Assembly: GCF_011075055.1 (NCBI RefSeq)
Contig: NC_058150.1
Coordinates: 14,289,408-14,353,407, forward strand
Reading direction: 5' to 3'
DNA: 64,000 nucleotides
DNA from: Mangifera indica
Taxonomy: Eukaryota > Streptophyta > Magnoliopsida > Sapindales > Anacardiaceae
Both the position numbers and the translations under genes were made by a program. Below the pieces are notes generated by a model. That model was not told the DNA's origin. It was given only the letters and a program-made list of their open reading frames with translations, and did not search any database. Positions 1 to 12,255 of this stretch are shown here, piece by piece. Within the stretch, counting starts at the first letter, position 1. Each line of letters starts with the position of its first letter.

Positions 1-1892
1 CAAACTTCACAGCCACAGTTGTTGCAGAAGTTCCATGAACGTCTTGGTATGTTACATCGCTTATTTTAACACCTGAAACCTGTCATGAGCAAACAAGAAA
101 AATGAAATTTAGATTTTATCATAAAAATATTGTTTAAGTTTTGAGAAAGTTTTGTCTAGATTTAATTAGAGTTGATTAGGTTATTCAATTAAATCACAGT
201 TTAAGAGTTTATTGAATCGTGACTCAATATAGGTTTCAAGAAAGGTATTGGTTACCCAACTACAAGTGGATTTGAGTCAAGTCTGATTAAGGGTTACCTC
301 AAGTTTTGTTTGTTCAAACTGATGAGTAGTAGTGTCAGAGAAGGAGAATAGTTACTAGAAAAGAAAGAACAATAAAAAATGATATAAAAGAATTGTCGAC
401 AGACTAACTTCCACACCAACATTGATCTCAAGTAACTTCAATTTGAACTTGACTCATTTGAGTCATTGAATCCACCCCTGTTTTAACCCAAGTACCCAAC
501 AACCAAATAATTTACTCATTGTTCACATAGTTTCAATTTATGAAAACAATTTGTGTTCGAAATAAGTAAAATATTAAAATATTCAACTGATTTTTCATAA
601 AAACTAAAAGGTCTCCTGATATTGTACCTTGCCAGGGCAATTTTTGTTGTCAGGGCAGTAATTTTGATCGATAATGATAGGATTCTGGACATTTGTCATC
701 ACTGCATGTTGAAAGAGAATGTTCCTGGCAAATCCATTGCTTGGTCTCCCCCAAGATTTTATTCTGACACCATTTTGAGTACCAGTAAATGTTGCAGTTT
801 TAACTGTCACATTTTGCACTCCAGGCTCTTCCAAATCCTTCCCCAAACTTCCAATGCTGCATCACAAACCAACCAAATATATAATATCACTCATTTTAAC
901 TGTAAGCGCCATAAAATTTTGTACAAGTTTTATACTTAGAGTAATGATATGTATAAATAGTTCTAAGTATATAATTATGTACCAAGATGATACATTAATC
1001 TGTGATTTAGTGATTTGTATATAATTATATACCTAAAATTATGTACATATAGTTTTATTGTTAATACCTGATTCCATGTCCAGGGCCACACTGAACATTT
1101 TCAATCCACAGGTTCATGGTTCCAGGGCCAATTGAGACACAGTCATCGCCGGTTGCAATCCTGGTGTTGTAGATTGAGACATCGGTCGATAGCTGGACAT
1201 GGATGCCGTCAGTGTTGGGGCTTGTCCCGGAGGCCGAAATCCTGACGCCTTGCATCTTCACGTTGTTGCAACCATTGAAAACAATGTGGTAAAGTTGGCT
1301 GTTTTGTGATGTTAATCCATTGATGACAATGTTGTTCGAATTCATAAAGCTTATTGACTGCCCAAATCATAAAATAAAGACTCCAATTAGCACGACATTC
1401 CGGGAAAACAGAATAAATTAATAAAGCTTTTGCACTTACCGTGGCACCACCAGGGCAACTTTTTCCAGAGTTTTTGCAAGCCCACAAGGCAGTCCCTTGC
1501 CCATCAAGAATGCCACCATTAATGGTGACACCATTAACTTGCTGAAAGAGAAGCCAATACTCAGAATTTCCAATGACATTATAATCAGACGGAGCCACCA
1601 GCGTCCCATCGATCCTTATAGTGATTTTTCTGCTCTTGCATTGGCCTGCAAACACCGCATTACGAAGCAAGAACTTCCCCTTCGGCACATAGACTGTTGC
1701 AGCGGTGGCCGAGCCACAGGCCTGAGCCCAAGCATCAAGAAACGCCTTGGTAGAGTCACTTTTTCCATCGGCCTTCGCCCCGAATGAGACGACATTGAAA
1801 CTACTAGCACTTGCTGAACATGAAGGGAAGAAGAATACGAGATTAAGTGAAGCAAGAAGAAGAAGAAGACTGCAACTTGCTTTGTTTTCCAT
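1..1892 (-). CDS. Polygalacturonase (GH28), 3' end outside window
   Basis: Secreted pectinase that hydrolyses alpha-1,4-galacturonosyl bonds of pectin in the cell wall. Exons on the minus strand: 1440-1892 (151 codons), 1068-1357 (290 nt), 628-856 (229 nt) and 1-79, which runs off the edge; roughly the last 45 residues are missing. Intron phases are 0, 2, 0, and all introns have GT-AG ends. Residues 1 to about 28 form a hydrophobic signal peptide. Catalytic motifs are NTDGIH (199-204), GDDC (221-224), CGPGHGI (241-247) and RIK (279-281). Sequence style resembles the plant exo-/pollen-type clade, which is an inference. The ATG at 1892 is chosen because it gives the signal peptide and is followed directly by [13 protein letters not shown], the usual mature start. 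It has the same architecture as the two intact plus-strand PG genes but points the opposite way. Intron 2 carries a short MITE remnant and intron 3 carries a copy of the GGGGTGGATTC repeat. No lesion is visible. Confidence 0.93.
190..480 (-). repeat. Family A repeat (GGGGTGGATTC-ended) in PG intron 3
   Basis: Read on the minus strand, the element starts AGGGGTGGATTCAATGACTC and continues with the ACTCAAGTTCAAATTTGAAC-type wording seen in many places in this window. The far end is diffuse, so the left coordinate is approximate. It lies wholly inside intron 3 (80-627) of the PG gene. Confidence 0.45.
935..1058. repeat. MITE remnant, family B, in PG intron 2
   Basis: An A+T-rich imperfect palindrome: ATGTATAAATAGTTCTAAGT on one side is mirrored by ACCTAAAATTATGTACATAT on the other, around a GATGATAC core. 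Its terminal pattern (AAAACTATATGTACA read inward) matches the dispersed family seen at 29052, 49786 and 60784. Confidence 0.4.
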
Positions 1893-1985
1893 TTTTGTTG
1901 TGAAGGTCTTTTTTTTTTTTTTTTTTTTTTGAGGAGTTGAAGCTAGAGAGATGGAAGGTGATGGAATTGAAAGAGTTGAAAGGGG

Positions 1986-1993
1986 TATTTATA
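1986..1993 (-). promoter_or_regulatory. TATA box of the minus-strand polygalacturonase
   Basis: TATAAATA reads on the minus strand about 94 bases upstream of the ATG at 1892. The intervening leader contains a run of about 20 A on the minus strand (T at 1911-1930). The position suits a plant RNA polymerase II promoter. Confidence 0.55.
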
Positions 1994-4900
1994 GGATTTT
2001 AAAAAATGAATTCAATTTTGGATAGTGGATTTGCGTGAATTAGATGCAAGCTGCGCCGAACTTTGAGAGGGGATTTTGCTTTTTTAAAATAATTTTTGGA
2101 TTTTTTTGACTAAACTACCCTTACTTGTTGCTTTGATAGCTTGCATTTATGGTTATGTTTTGGATGTCTTCGGTTACACTATAGTTTTTATTTAATGAAT
2201 AGTTTAATTCTAAAACATTTTCATAACATAAACTTTTTCTTAATATTAATATTCTTATATTTTTATATGTAATATGGATTTGCATCATATCTCTAGAATA
2301 ATAATACTTTATATATTAATAATAGATATAAACACAAATACAGATATTTATATGTTATTATGTGATTAAATGATTTTAAATTAAAAATAAAATAGTGTTT
2401 CAATCATATAATATTAATATATAGTGTTACTCATCACAAAAAATTAATACTTGATTTAAAGACTTCAATACAAGTGCAAACTTGATTTCTAAAGTATTAT
2501 GGGAAATTTTCTATCAAGAACAATTTTGATCCTAATGAAAGTAAATATTTGATCTTCACTTTGAATAATTTTACTACTTAATGAATCAAAAGTTTTTTAG
2601 AGTAATTATATATACAGATTAGGGATAGGTTAGATCTTGGTTGCTTAAGCTATGATCAATATTCATCTCAAATGAGTAAAATTTAGATAAAATAAATTTC
2701 AGCTTGAACTTATCTCAACTAAAACCCTCCTAGTGCCTCAACATCACTACATTGGAAAATTGACTTATTAACAATTCTTTTTTTTTCCTCTGTCAACCTA
2801 ATATTTCTCTAATAATAACAATTTTTTTTTAGTGATTCAAACAAGTTGAACTCAATCTTAAATTAATCATTTTAGATTGAAATCAAATTTTAAATAACTC
2901 TTGTGCAAACTCGATTTGATGTTTACATGTATACAGCTCCACATATATTTTTACATAGCAAAAACAAAATTCTAAATCTTTTTTACTGTTCTTTTTAAGA
3001 AAAGTTGTGCATGTATGCAATTTGATTGCATGTACAAGATACATTACAATAGGACAATTTAGTAAATGACAAATTAATACACGCACGCACATATAGCTTG
3101 AGAATGGGAGTTTCTAAATTACTATACGAACAAAGGTTACAAATATTGGAAAACAAAGAAACAGCCTTCACATAAGAATAATTAATGCCCAACTTAGCCC
3201 ACTAAACATAACGCAAATTAATATTAATCTTCATTGTTAATCCGTTGAAATTCTTGCCTTTATCCGCATTTCCTCTCAATCTCTCCTTTTCTCTAATTTC
3301 TTGCCATGCATTCCTTGAATTTGATCCGTTTTATCGCCACGGTTTTTGTGATTCGTATGACTAATTATGTGCAATACACATCCAGAAGAAAATAGTTTCT
3401 CTGTTTTTATCACTATAAAGTCTCTCCTAATTGCTCAAAATCAATTATAACTTTAAAATAAGGGTAGCTTCAATCTACAACCGGTTTGAAGTTAATTCGA
3501 TCTCAAATTAAATTAATAGTACTCAATTTAACCTCATTTGAATTGGTATACAATTTTACTCGAGTTATTGACATAATAAATAATATTGTTGGAAAGGTGA
3601 AGAGTATTTATGACAAGAGAAATGGTATTATCAAATAAACAAACTAACCAATCTCGATCAAAATTGTGAAGTTGAAACTTTAACTCAAAAAATTATACCA
3701 CATAAGCATATCATGATATATTACCGTTTATATATATCTATATATTAATTGTAAGTGCATAGGAATAATAGTGTGGAATTGGATTTAAAATAAAATTTTT
3801 TATATAATAAAAAGATATTATAACGAAAAAAATTGAAGATGTGAGCATTTGTTGTAACGTGGGCATAAACGTGACATGTGGAGTAGAATAAGGAGAAGAA
3901 ATCGGCGACTTTCAGTTATTAAAACCTGTCCTCACTTTTTTTAAACAGTTTTTCAATTTGTTTCTTTTTACCTTTTAATATATATTCAATTTGGATTTTT
4001 GTTGTTGGTTATTAAATCTTGACCTACCTTAAAACGATTGAACGATCATCCTTTTATCAAAATAAATCCATTAACATTTTAAACGTAATATAGGAGAAGA
4101 TGATGTCATTAGAAAAATAAATTATAAAGAATCTGTCAACGAACTCTCAAATTTGAATTAAATTAAAGTTTTAATTCAAATTTAGTTTGTTTGCATCCAA
4201 TATAAATTTAAACTCAAGTCAGTTTGATTCGAATCCACCTTTATTTAAGATATAAAATTTATTTTTGACTTATTTAACTAATTTTTTAGGCCAAGCTTTC
4301 TACCATTTTCTTTAGGGAGTGAAATTAGGAATTGCGACAAATTAGGTACTGAACGAATACCCTCACCCAATCTCCATCCATGCAAAAAAAAAAAAATTTT
4401 GTCCCTATCTCATCCTTGATATAGGGAATCCCCGTCCCCTTCCCACAAAAAACAAAAACTACTCTCTCCTTCCCCTCCTCTTCTTTGTAGGCAAAATTCC
4501 CTTCATCATAGGGAAAATACTCTTCAGTACTTAGAAAAACAATAGTTAAGTATCAAAATATATCTATAATAATTCAAAACTTTCAAAATAACTTAAGATT
4601 TTAAGAATATGTAGGGAAGAGATCAGATTGAAGATATATTTAGTATTCAGATATTAGAGTATATCTATGATAATTGAGAATATTTAAAGGTAATTTAGTA
4701 TTTAAAAGTTTCAGAAATAAGTAAGGGAAGAGATAAACTAGGGAGAGCATGGATTTAATATATATTTATTTATCTTCATTTTCGATTGTGAGGATTATCA
4801 TTGTCCTCATCTCCGTCCACACCTCTATTTTTATCGAAGAATTTTCTTTCTATTCTAGGAAGGGTGGCCCATGGACCCGATTTGGAATAGGGCTTCACAA

Positions 4901-5335
4901 GCATGAACGTGGCAAAATACCATTGGTGAATTAACTCTAAATTAATCAGTACTAGTAAGCCATGTGCCCAATAAGCCAAAGTCACCGAACGCCATGTTAT
5001 CTATATCTTAGTTAATCTAAGATTATGGTGATAATCATGTTCTCCTATCACTTTTCAACGTGAAAAATGTCTAAATTATTGAATATAATAACATTAAATC
5101 TAGTCAACAAAGTTCTTAACATTCATTAAGAATCAAAGTTTTATAAGTTAAATGGAATCACTGTGTGAACATAGCTAGGGTTTCATTCTACTTAAATTAA
5201 TTAAGACAAGTTCATGAACATTATAGCGTGATAATCCAGGGAAAATATTTTCTTCTCACTGTCAAAATAGTTTGCACGATCGTGGCACGCCTAAGTTTAC
5301 ATGTTTAATAATTTATAATTCATGATTTTGTTAAA
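1994..5335. other. Intergenic, no gene seen
   Basis: A+T-rich DNA with only short, unsupported ORFs. It contains a probable family B MITE copy at about 2315-2440 (ATGATTTTAAATTAAAAATA core), family A-like wording at about 2640-2720, 3470-3560 and 4130-4250, and poly-A/T tracts. The ORF at 4749-4934 shows no recognisable family. Confidence 0.6.
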
Positions 5336-5924
5336 AGTGAATCACCTTTTCCTACCCAAGATTTCGCCCATAAACAATTTTTTTATCCTTAGATGGTATA
5401 ATGAACACTTTCTCACTTAAAATTGAACTCCATTAATGGGAAAAAAAAAAAGCTTAAATTTATTTATACTATATCATTTTAAAATTACCATGTATCCAGC
5501 AAATTTTAAAAGAAAATAAAAAATAAATTCTTCAAATATCCAAATCACATAAGATTTCTCTTATTTGTTTTCCTTTATTCGTTACACTTTTTACTTTAAA
5601 CCAAACAAACCTTAGCTAGTATTCTCACTTTTAGCAACCATATCTACTTATGATTTGACTTTCAAACGTATATATCTATTTCTGGCTCATTCTCTCAACG
5701 ATCTCCCTCTATGATATCAAATCGATCTCTCTCCAATCTTTGTTGTCACATGATCTTGCTTTTCTCAACAACCTCGATGTCATGGCTTAATCATCGATAA
5801 TAGTGATGATGAGATTTAGTGGTGACGAGGGTTTTAGAAGTGTAAGGAAAATGTTATCTATGTTATATAGAGGTAAAATTGTGTATTTAGGTCAAACATT
5901 GAGTGGGAAAAAGTGGTTTACTCA
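5336..5924. mobile_element. Non-autonomous MULE-like element (MITE) with 9-bp TSD
   Basis: The left end AGTGAATCACCTTTTCCTAC mirrors the right end, which on the minus strand reads TGAGTAAACCACTTTTTCCC. The flanks are TTTGTTAAA (5327-5335) and TTTGTTAAC (5925-5933), a 9-bp direct repeat with one mismatch, which is the target-site size of Mutator-like elements. There is no coding capacity inside. Element class is inferred from TSD length and the TTTTTCCCAC-type terminus. Confidence 0.5.
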
Positions 5925-5933
5925 TTTGTTAAC

Positions 5934-8870
5934 CATAAAGAATAATGGAAGAGTTGCATGAAAAAAATATTAGATCGATCATGTGAAGAATCTTATAATT
6001 TAATTGGGATTTAATTAATTCTTCTTGATCATATATAAATGCGAAAACATGTGACAATGCATTGAGTATAGTGCTAATTTTATTTTTTATTTTTAGATTA
6101 ATTGTATAATTGGTAAAATTCTTTCGATACCACTACTCGTACAGTTGTACGTACATGTTTTCTGTTACCTATAGATGTTAATATAATTATGTTCAATAAT
6201 GCCTAATATTTTATAACAAAGAAAAAAAGATTTGATGCTTTTAATCAATATAAAAAATTGGGAATAAGTGTGGATTCAAATTGAGATGATTTGGGCTTAA
6301 ATTTATATTCAATTCGAGTTTAAAGATTCATTGATGTTATTGTACTGGTGATCTTTTTTATTGACGATTCGTTTTTTTTTTTTTTTTTTGATGACTTTCT
6401 TTTAATTATCTTTCTTCTCCAATGAGATAAAGGGGCATGAAAAAAGGAGGATTTTACCCGAGAGAAGAAAAGAGATCAATCTCTTTCAATAATGGTCAGC
6501 TAGTATCATATGATGCAGATATATACAATATGACTGAAAAATGACACACATCTTAATGTGTATCGAAAATTAATACTATATGATGCTCATTATTCTTGAT
6601 TAGTAATTTAATGGATACAAGCCAATATACTTTTTCAAAGTAGTAATGATTTGATAGGATGTATTTGATAAATTTCAAAATTTTAGAAGTTGTTTAAGAT
6701 AGTTTTCAAGATGATGACATGAGTATTGAAAATTTTAATTATTTGATTATTTTTTAAAAAGATATATCATATAATATGATACAATATACATACACAAAAT
6801 AAAAAATTATATTTTTGAATCATGATACCATGATACCATGCTTTCAATTATACAATGGATTATGAGAATGCCATATAGTTGGACTTTCATCTTGATATGA
6901 ATGAATAATCTTTAAAAAAAAAAAAATTAAGTACGTGCATTATCTAAAATGGAAAAACTTAAGAAAGAAACTTGAAATGTATAACAATACTCAGTTCAAA
7001 TTAGTTCACCAATATTAACAATAGTATACTGTTGCTATAGTTTCACTCTTACATGCTGATTTTAATTTATAGACACAACAAAAGGAAGAAAGCTGTGAAG
7101 GGTTAACTGTTTGAAACAGAAACTTAAATTCACTGAGAACACAAATTCAGAAACTTGTAATTGTAAAGAGTGAAAACTCCATTTGTAAATGCAGTTTGCC
7201 TTGTTTTAGGCAATTTAATTAATTTATAGCATGTGATTTCTGTTGACCTTTTATTGCTTATATGTTATAGGTTAGGCTCTTGAAATTAAATTATGTTCAA
7301 AGTTCAACCGTAAGGAAGAAGACTATATAGAATAATAGAGCATTGATAGGATGGATTCAAATTGAGTTTGGATAAGATCTAACTCAAGTTTGGCTTGAAT
7401 CAGAGAGGATGAGCTCAAGTTTGAGCACAAGCCAATTTAAATAGTAAACAATAATGTTGAAAAAGATGACAAGTCATTGAAGAAAATAAAAAGAAGATAA
7501 AAAATCATCAAAGAAGTGGGAAAAGAAGAGGAATGGATGGAGAAGAAGAATCCTAAAAGATAATAAATTCATTCGAGAAAAAAAACTTCAGAGAAGAATA
7601 ACTGACAAACCATCTAATTCAAGTGCAGCTACTGAATTAAAGTTTTAACTCAAATTTGATTCATTCAAATCAAACCTTTGGTATATTTCATCAAAGTGAC
7701 GTGGAGAAACTTTAATTTTATTAGATATAGAAAGCAGCCTCTTAGAATACGATCTATTAATTAATTATAATAACCGTAATCAGTTAGCCAATCTACTAAA
7801 TTAGCTATTAAGAATAAAAATTAGGTCCATATCCATGCGAAATAATGCATCGAAAGAAAAAAACTATAACTTGGGAGTCAAGACGTATAAATTATAATTA
7901 AAAGTCAGCAGCTTCTTCTAATCAACAAAATTTCAGCATGAAGTTAACTCTATTCAACCAACTCTACTTTGACAGCTACCCTTGGATGTTGTCAACTGCC
8001 ATATAAAAATGTATAACGACCTTTGCTTGAGTATAGATTTGAATTCAGCAAATTTTATGTTTTAATTATATAAGTATGCATTTATACCAAAAAATTCTGA
8101 AGCTATAATCCAAACTATACTAAAACCATAAGTTGTCATCTTCGAAGTCAAGAAATGATATTTTCTCACCTTTCATCAAAAAATTAGGAAAATTATCTTT
8201 TATTACTTTAAATGTTTATGTTAAATGACACTTTATCCCCTAAACTTTTCAAATATGTTTTAGCTTCTGGTTAAAAAATTTAAAATTTCAATCAGTGTAC
8301 GAGGACATTCACCTGGGACATCCAAATGATTATATCTAAAAATTGTTATGTATAGACAATCCACATAGATTGAAAATATTAAAATGAAACAAATTAAATA
8401 GTATGTAAATTTCTAATTTATCAAAATATATTTTAAATTACAAAACTTAAAAACAAAATTATGAATTATTATATATCTATCGAGTAAAATCTTAACCGTT
8501 AACCCGAATGTCACATTTTTAACTATAAAATTATAGTTTAGTAGCTATGTTCCGCTTGAGCCTATGGCATTTGCCTAGTCAATGGGCTGCTTATGACGCC
8601 TGGCCTTGCAATATTGTCTAGAGAAGCCCAAATCTTCTCACTCTTTTCCTAACGATATACAATGGATGAAATGAATTGATGGGAAGTGATTTTTAAGCCC
8701 TATCAAATTGATTTTGACCCCTTTTTTATTTTATTTTTGTTTTACTAAATTTAAATTTTATTTGAATTATTAGAAATAATACTATAACTTTAAAAAAATA
8801 TTTTTATTATATATTTTAAATACAATAAAAAGAAAAAGACAAATATACTTGGGAGATTCAAGTCAAGCTA
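5934..8870. other. Intergenic, no gene seen
   Basis: No credible ORF, splice structure or RNA gene. There is a poly-T tract at about 6371-6390, family A-like repeat wording at about 6270-6340 and 7346-7690, and otherwise plain A+T-rich sequence. Confidence 0.6.
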
Positions 8871-8884
8871 GGCTTTAACTTAAT

Positions 8885-10310
8885 CTTTGAAAAACCCTCT
8901 ATTTTGGCCTTTTTGTGGACTATAATACACAAGCCTGTGTGAGAGAGAACACATGATAGTTTTAGGCTTCTTTTTTTGCACCATCTAACCTCTCACGAAA
9001 TCAAGATAAATGATCTCACTAATAATCACCAAAACTTATAAAAAAAAAAAACTGAAATCCACTATTTTTGAAAAATCCCCAGTTTTGGTGATTTTATGGG
9101 TTGTAATACAAAGACCCCGAGTGAGGTAGAACGCCCAATAGTTTTTTAGGTTTTTTTTACACCATGCAACCTTTCACAAAGTCAAGATAAATAATCTGAT
9201 TGATAATCCTCAAAACTTATGCCAAAAACCAACCAAAATTTGTGTTTTCCAAAAACTTTTGAGGCATTTTTCTTACCATCTAACCTCCTACAAAGTCCAC
9301 GTAGATGACCTCCTAAGAATCCTTGAAACTTATTACCAGAACCCATCGACTTCATGGTTTTAAAAAGCACCCAATTTAGCCCATTAATTTTTGTAGGGTA
9401 TAGCACACAACCCTGAGTGATGGAGAACACCAACTGGCTTTTGGGGCATCTTTTGCACCATTCATCATCTCACAATTCAGGGTAGATGACCAAACTAAGA
9501 ATCTGCTATACATGTTTCAAAAACTCACAAAAATCCATGCATTTCTTAAAACCCCTGGTTTTTGCCCTTTTTGTGTGCTATAGCACACAAACCATGAGTG
9601 AGGGGAGACACCCACAAATTTTTTAGGCTTTTTTTGCATCACCCACCTTCTAAAGTGTCCAGGTAGATAATATCACAAATAATCCTCAAAACCTATGCCC
9701 AAAACCAGTCAAAATTCACACTTTTAAAAATGCCCTCATTTTTTGCAATTTTTGTGGGCAATAGTATATGGATCCAAAGGGAGAGGGAACACCTGACAAC
9801 TTTTGGGGTGTCATTTACACTATCCATCTCCTAACGAGTCAAGATAGATATCCTCATTGAAAATCCTCAAAACCTATGCCAAAAACTCATTGTCATCAAT
9901 GCTTTTAGAGAAACCCCTGGTTTTGGCATTCTTGTGGGCAATAACACGCAAGTGGGGAATGCCTAATGACTTTTAGGCTTTTTTGCATCATCCACCCTTT
10001 TACTAGTCAACGTAGATGACCTTACTAAGAATCCCCAAAACCTATAACCAAAATTTGTCAAAATTCATGTTTTTCAAGAAACCTCAAGTTTTGACAAATT
10101 TTTGTGGGTTATGACACATGCCCCCAAGTGAGGGAGAACACCCGACAGTTTTTAGGCATTTTTCACACCATTAACCCTCTCATGAGTCAAGGAAAATGAC
10201 CTTAATAGGAATCTCAAAAACTTGTGCCCAAAACTAGTCGAAATCCAAACTTTTCAAAAAAACCCCTAGTTTTAACCATTTTTGTGGGTTACAACACGTA
10301 AGCTTGACGC
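8885..10310. repeat. Tandem array, about 183-bp unit, about 8 diverged copies
   Basis: The motif 'TTTTGGC(N)TTTTTGTGGGCTATAACACAC' recurs near 8903, 9084, 9375, 9562, 9738, 9922, 10089 and 10270. Each copy is followed by GAGTGAGGGAGAACACC-like wording, then TTTTTAGGCTTTTTTGCACC, then a GTAGATGACCTCACTAAGAATCC-like segment. Spacing is about 170-190 bp except for one disturbed unit near 9230. Copies are well diverged, so the array is old. The 83-aa minus-strand ORF at 9182-9433 is a by-product of the repeat. Confidence 0.75.
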
Positions 10311-10498
10311 CATTGTGAAAACAACTTTTTCTTTGAGTTTTTGAAGCTTATGTTCATATCCAAATCTATTATAACCAAGCAAAATAGAAATCGTTTACAC
10401 ATGGCTGATTTTGGCTTGGAGGAAACAACTAGTTAGAGAAAGAATACATTAGCTTTTTGTTTCTAAATTATGACATTGTAACTTATATTCCAATCTTG

Positions 10499-11685
10499 AC
10501 CCAATATATGCTGGACCAACTTACTGATCTCCAAAAAAAGGCACAAACATTTGAAAGAAACTAATAATGCTCCAATTGGCGTACTCTTATCTCTAACATG
10601 CTACTTGTGTATTACAAGAACAATTGCCACTTGAGGCCAACAGAGCTTTGACTGTAAAGGTAACTTCATACTTTTAAACTCTTTACACTAAAATCTGATT
10701 TAAAGGTTAGGCTATCTTTCTCAAACTTTTTATCTCTACATGTTTACTAGAAACCAGTTCTTTGTGTCTCATTCGCATCTTTCTTTTCTCTACCAATATA
10801 GTATTGAACACTTTTCTCCTAGTCATATGGTGCACATTATTTTCACTAGCCGTCAAAGGAAAATCAGTTCCCACGTATAAATGATTAATAATATGTAGTT
10901 AAATTTTTTTCTTTTTAACCATCCAGCTATGATTAAAAATTGAACATTAGTTATGGTGAATCAAGATTCAAGAAGACGAGTTGAGAATGAAGCTGAAAGC
11001 AAGAAACGAAAATTAAGACACAATTTTTTGGAGATGCTTCATTAGATTTACTTAGTTAGTTGTATAGTACATTGGTTTAGTTTACATATATCTCACAACT
11101 ATAATGCAGGACACGCGTATATTTCTATGTCAAGTTACATATTTGCCCTTTTCGTATATTTTGTAACTGTACTAACAAAAAATTAATGTTTGGCAGCTGA
11201 AAGAAATCAACGCAAAAGCTCAGATTCATCCGCCATGGGATCAAGGCAGTGAGTACACGTCATATACTCCTCAGCATGTCAAACCTAAGGCTCATGCCAG
11301 CTCATAGAATGCAATCCCACTTTGCAAAAAGGGTATAAATAATACAATACATATTTATATTTGTGTATATAAATAAATATATATATAATTTATCACTATG
11401 TAATTAGGTATTATTTTATCTTTAATTCAAAATTACTTTATCACTTGATGATACTTATCAAATATATACTTATTTGTATATTCAAAATTGATATGTATAG
11501 TTTTATTGATAAACTATATATGTACCCCACTCTTCTCAAACAATACTTCATGGGGTATTCTACTCTGTCATTTTCATTATATATTATATGGTTATTGCAG
11601 GCACACTCCTGTAGTTTCTTATCAGATAACTGCAACATGTCATTCCTAACAAGTGAATGGGTTTATTCTTGGATGGATGATCTAA
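10499..11685 (+). pseudogene. SEPALLATA-like MADS-box gene, C-terminal-half fossil
   Basis: Intact SEPALLATA proteins are MIKC-type floral transcription factors; this is a dead 3' part. Exon 5 (10499-10540, 42 nt) reads QYMLDQLTDLQKK, the K-box helix. Exon 6 (10618-10659, 42 nt) reads EQLPLEANRALTVK with a good GT donor. Exon 7 (11197-11332) begins LKEINAKAQIHPPWDQG and, after a frame change, ends ECNPTLQKG, the conserved SEP motif ECNPTLQIGY. Exon 8 (11601-11685) reads HTPVVSYQITATCHS, a stop, then VNGFILGWMI and TAA, matching the usual VNGFIPGWML end. The two 42-nt exons match known SEP gene structure. Lesions: no GT after exon 5, AA instead of AG before exon 6, a frameshift in exon 7 and a stop in exon 8. 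The MADS-domain exons were not found. Intron 7 contains a family B MITE at about 11336-11507. Confidence 0.8.
11336..11507. repeat. MITE, family B, inside intron 7 of the MADS fossil
   Basis: AATACATATTTATATTTGTG on the left is answered by TATATACTTATTTGTATATT on the right, around the family core (ATTATTTTATCTTTAATTCA, reverse sense of AATTAATGATAAAATAATAC). It resembles the copies at 29052, 31927, 49786 and 60784. Confidence 0.45.
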
Positions 11686-11874
11686 GTGGGATTAGCTCAA
11701 TTGGGAAAATGCTTCTTGATGTTTGGCGATTTTTGTATGTTTTCAAGACAACATTGTAAACCCACCCTCATCAACATAGAAGCAACAGTGCTGACTGAAA
11801 TTGTTGCATGGGAGGACTAAGGAACATTCATCCCTAGATTAAATCCTCTTTATATTATTACATCTGTGGATACT

Positions 11875-12255
11875 ACAAGAAATTTTGCTTTTTATGACAA
11901 TAATTTTTGTCACAACAAATCTAATTTTTCTCATTAGGTATATGATGATAAAATTGTGTTATTATAATTGTCAGAATAAGTTTATTCTTTTAAGTTTATT
12001 GTAACTACTTTTATTTATGTCATAATATTTTAAATATATGATGACAAAAAAATTGTCACAACTATTATTATCATGATATGTTTAATGTAACAAAATATAT
12101 TATCATCATTATAATCAAAATAAGTTCGTCCTCTTAAGTTTATTGTGACAACTTTTATTTTTGTCACTATATTAATTATATCATGACAACAAAATCTTCA
12201 CAATTACTAAAAATTATTATTGTCATAATATGTATACAGTGACTATTTCTTAATG
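11875..12255. mobile_element. CACTA-like (En/Spm) terminal remnant
   Basis: Starts ACTACAAGAAATTTTGC, one base from the plant CACTA terminus CACTACAAGAAA. It is followed by subterminal direct and inverted TTTTTGTCACAAC / TTGTGACAAC motifs (about 11912, 12049, 12143, 12160), as in plant CACTA ends. An internal segment (AAGTTTATTCTTTTAAGTTT) recurs about 150 bp on. No transposase is seen and the opposite terminus is not clear. Confidence 0.45.
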
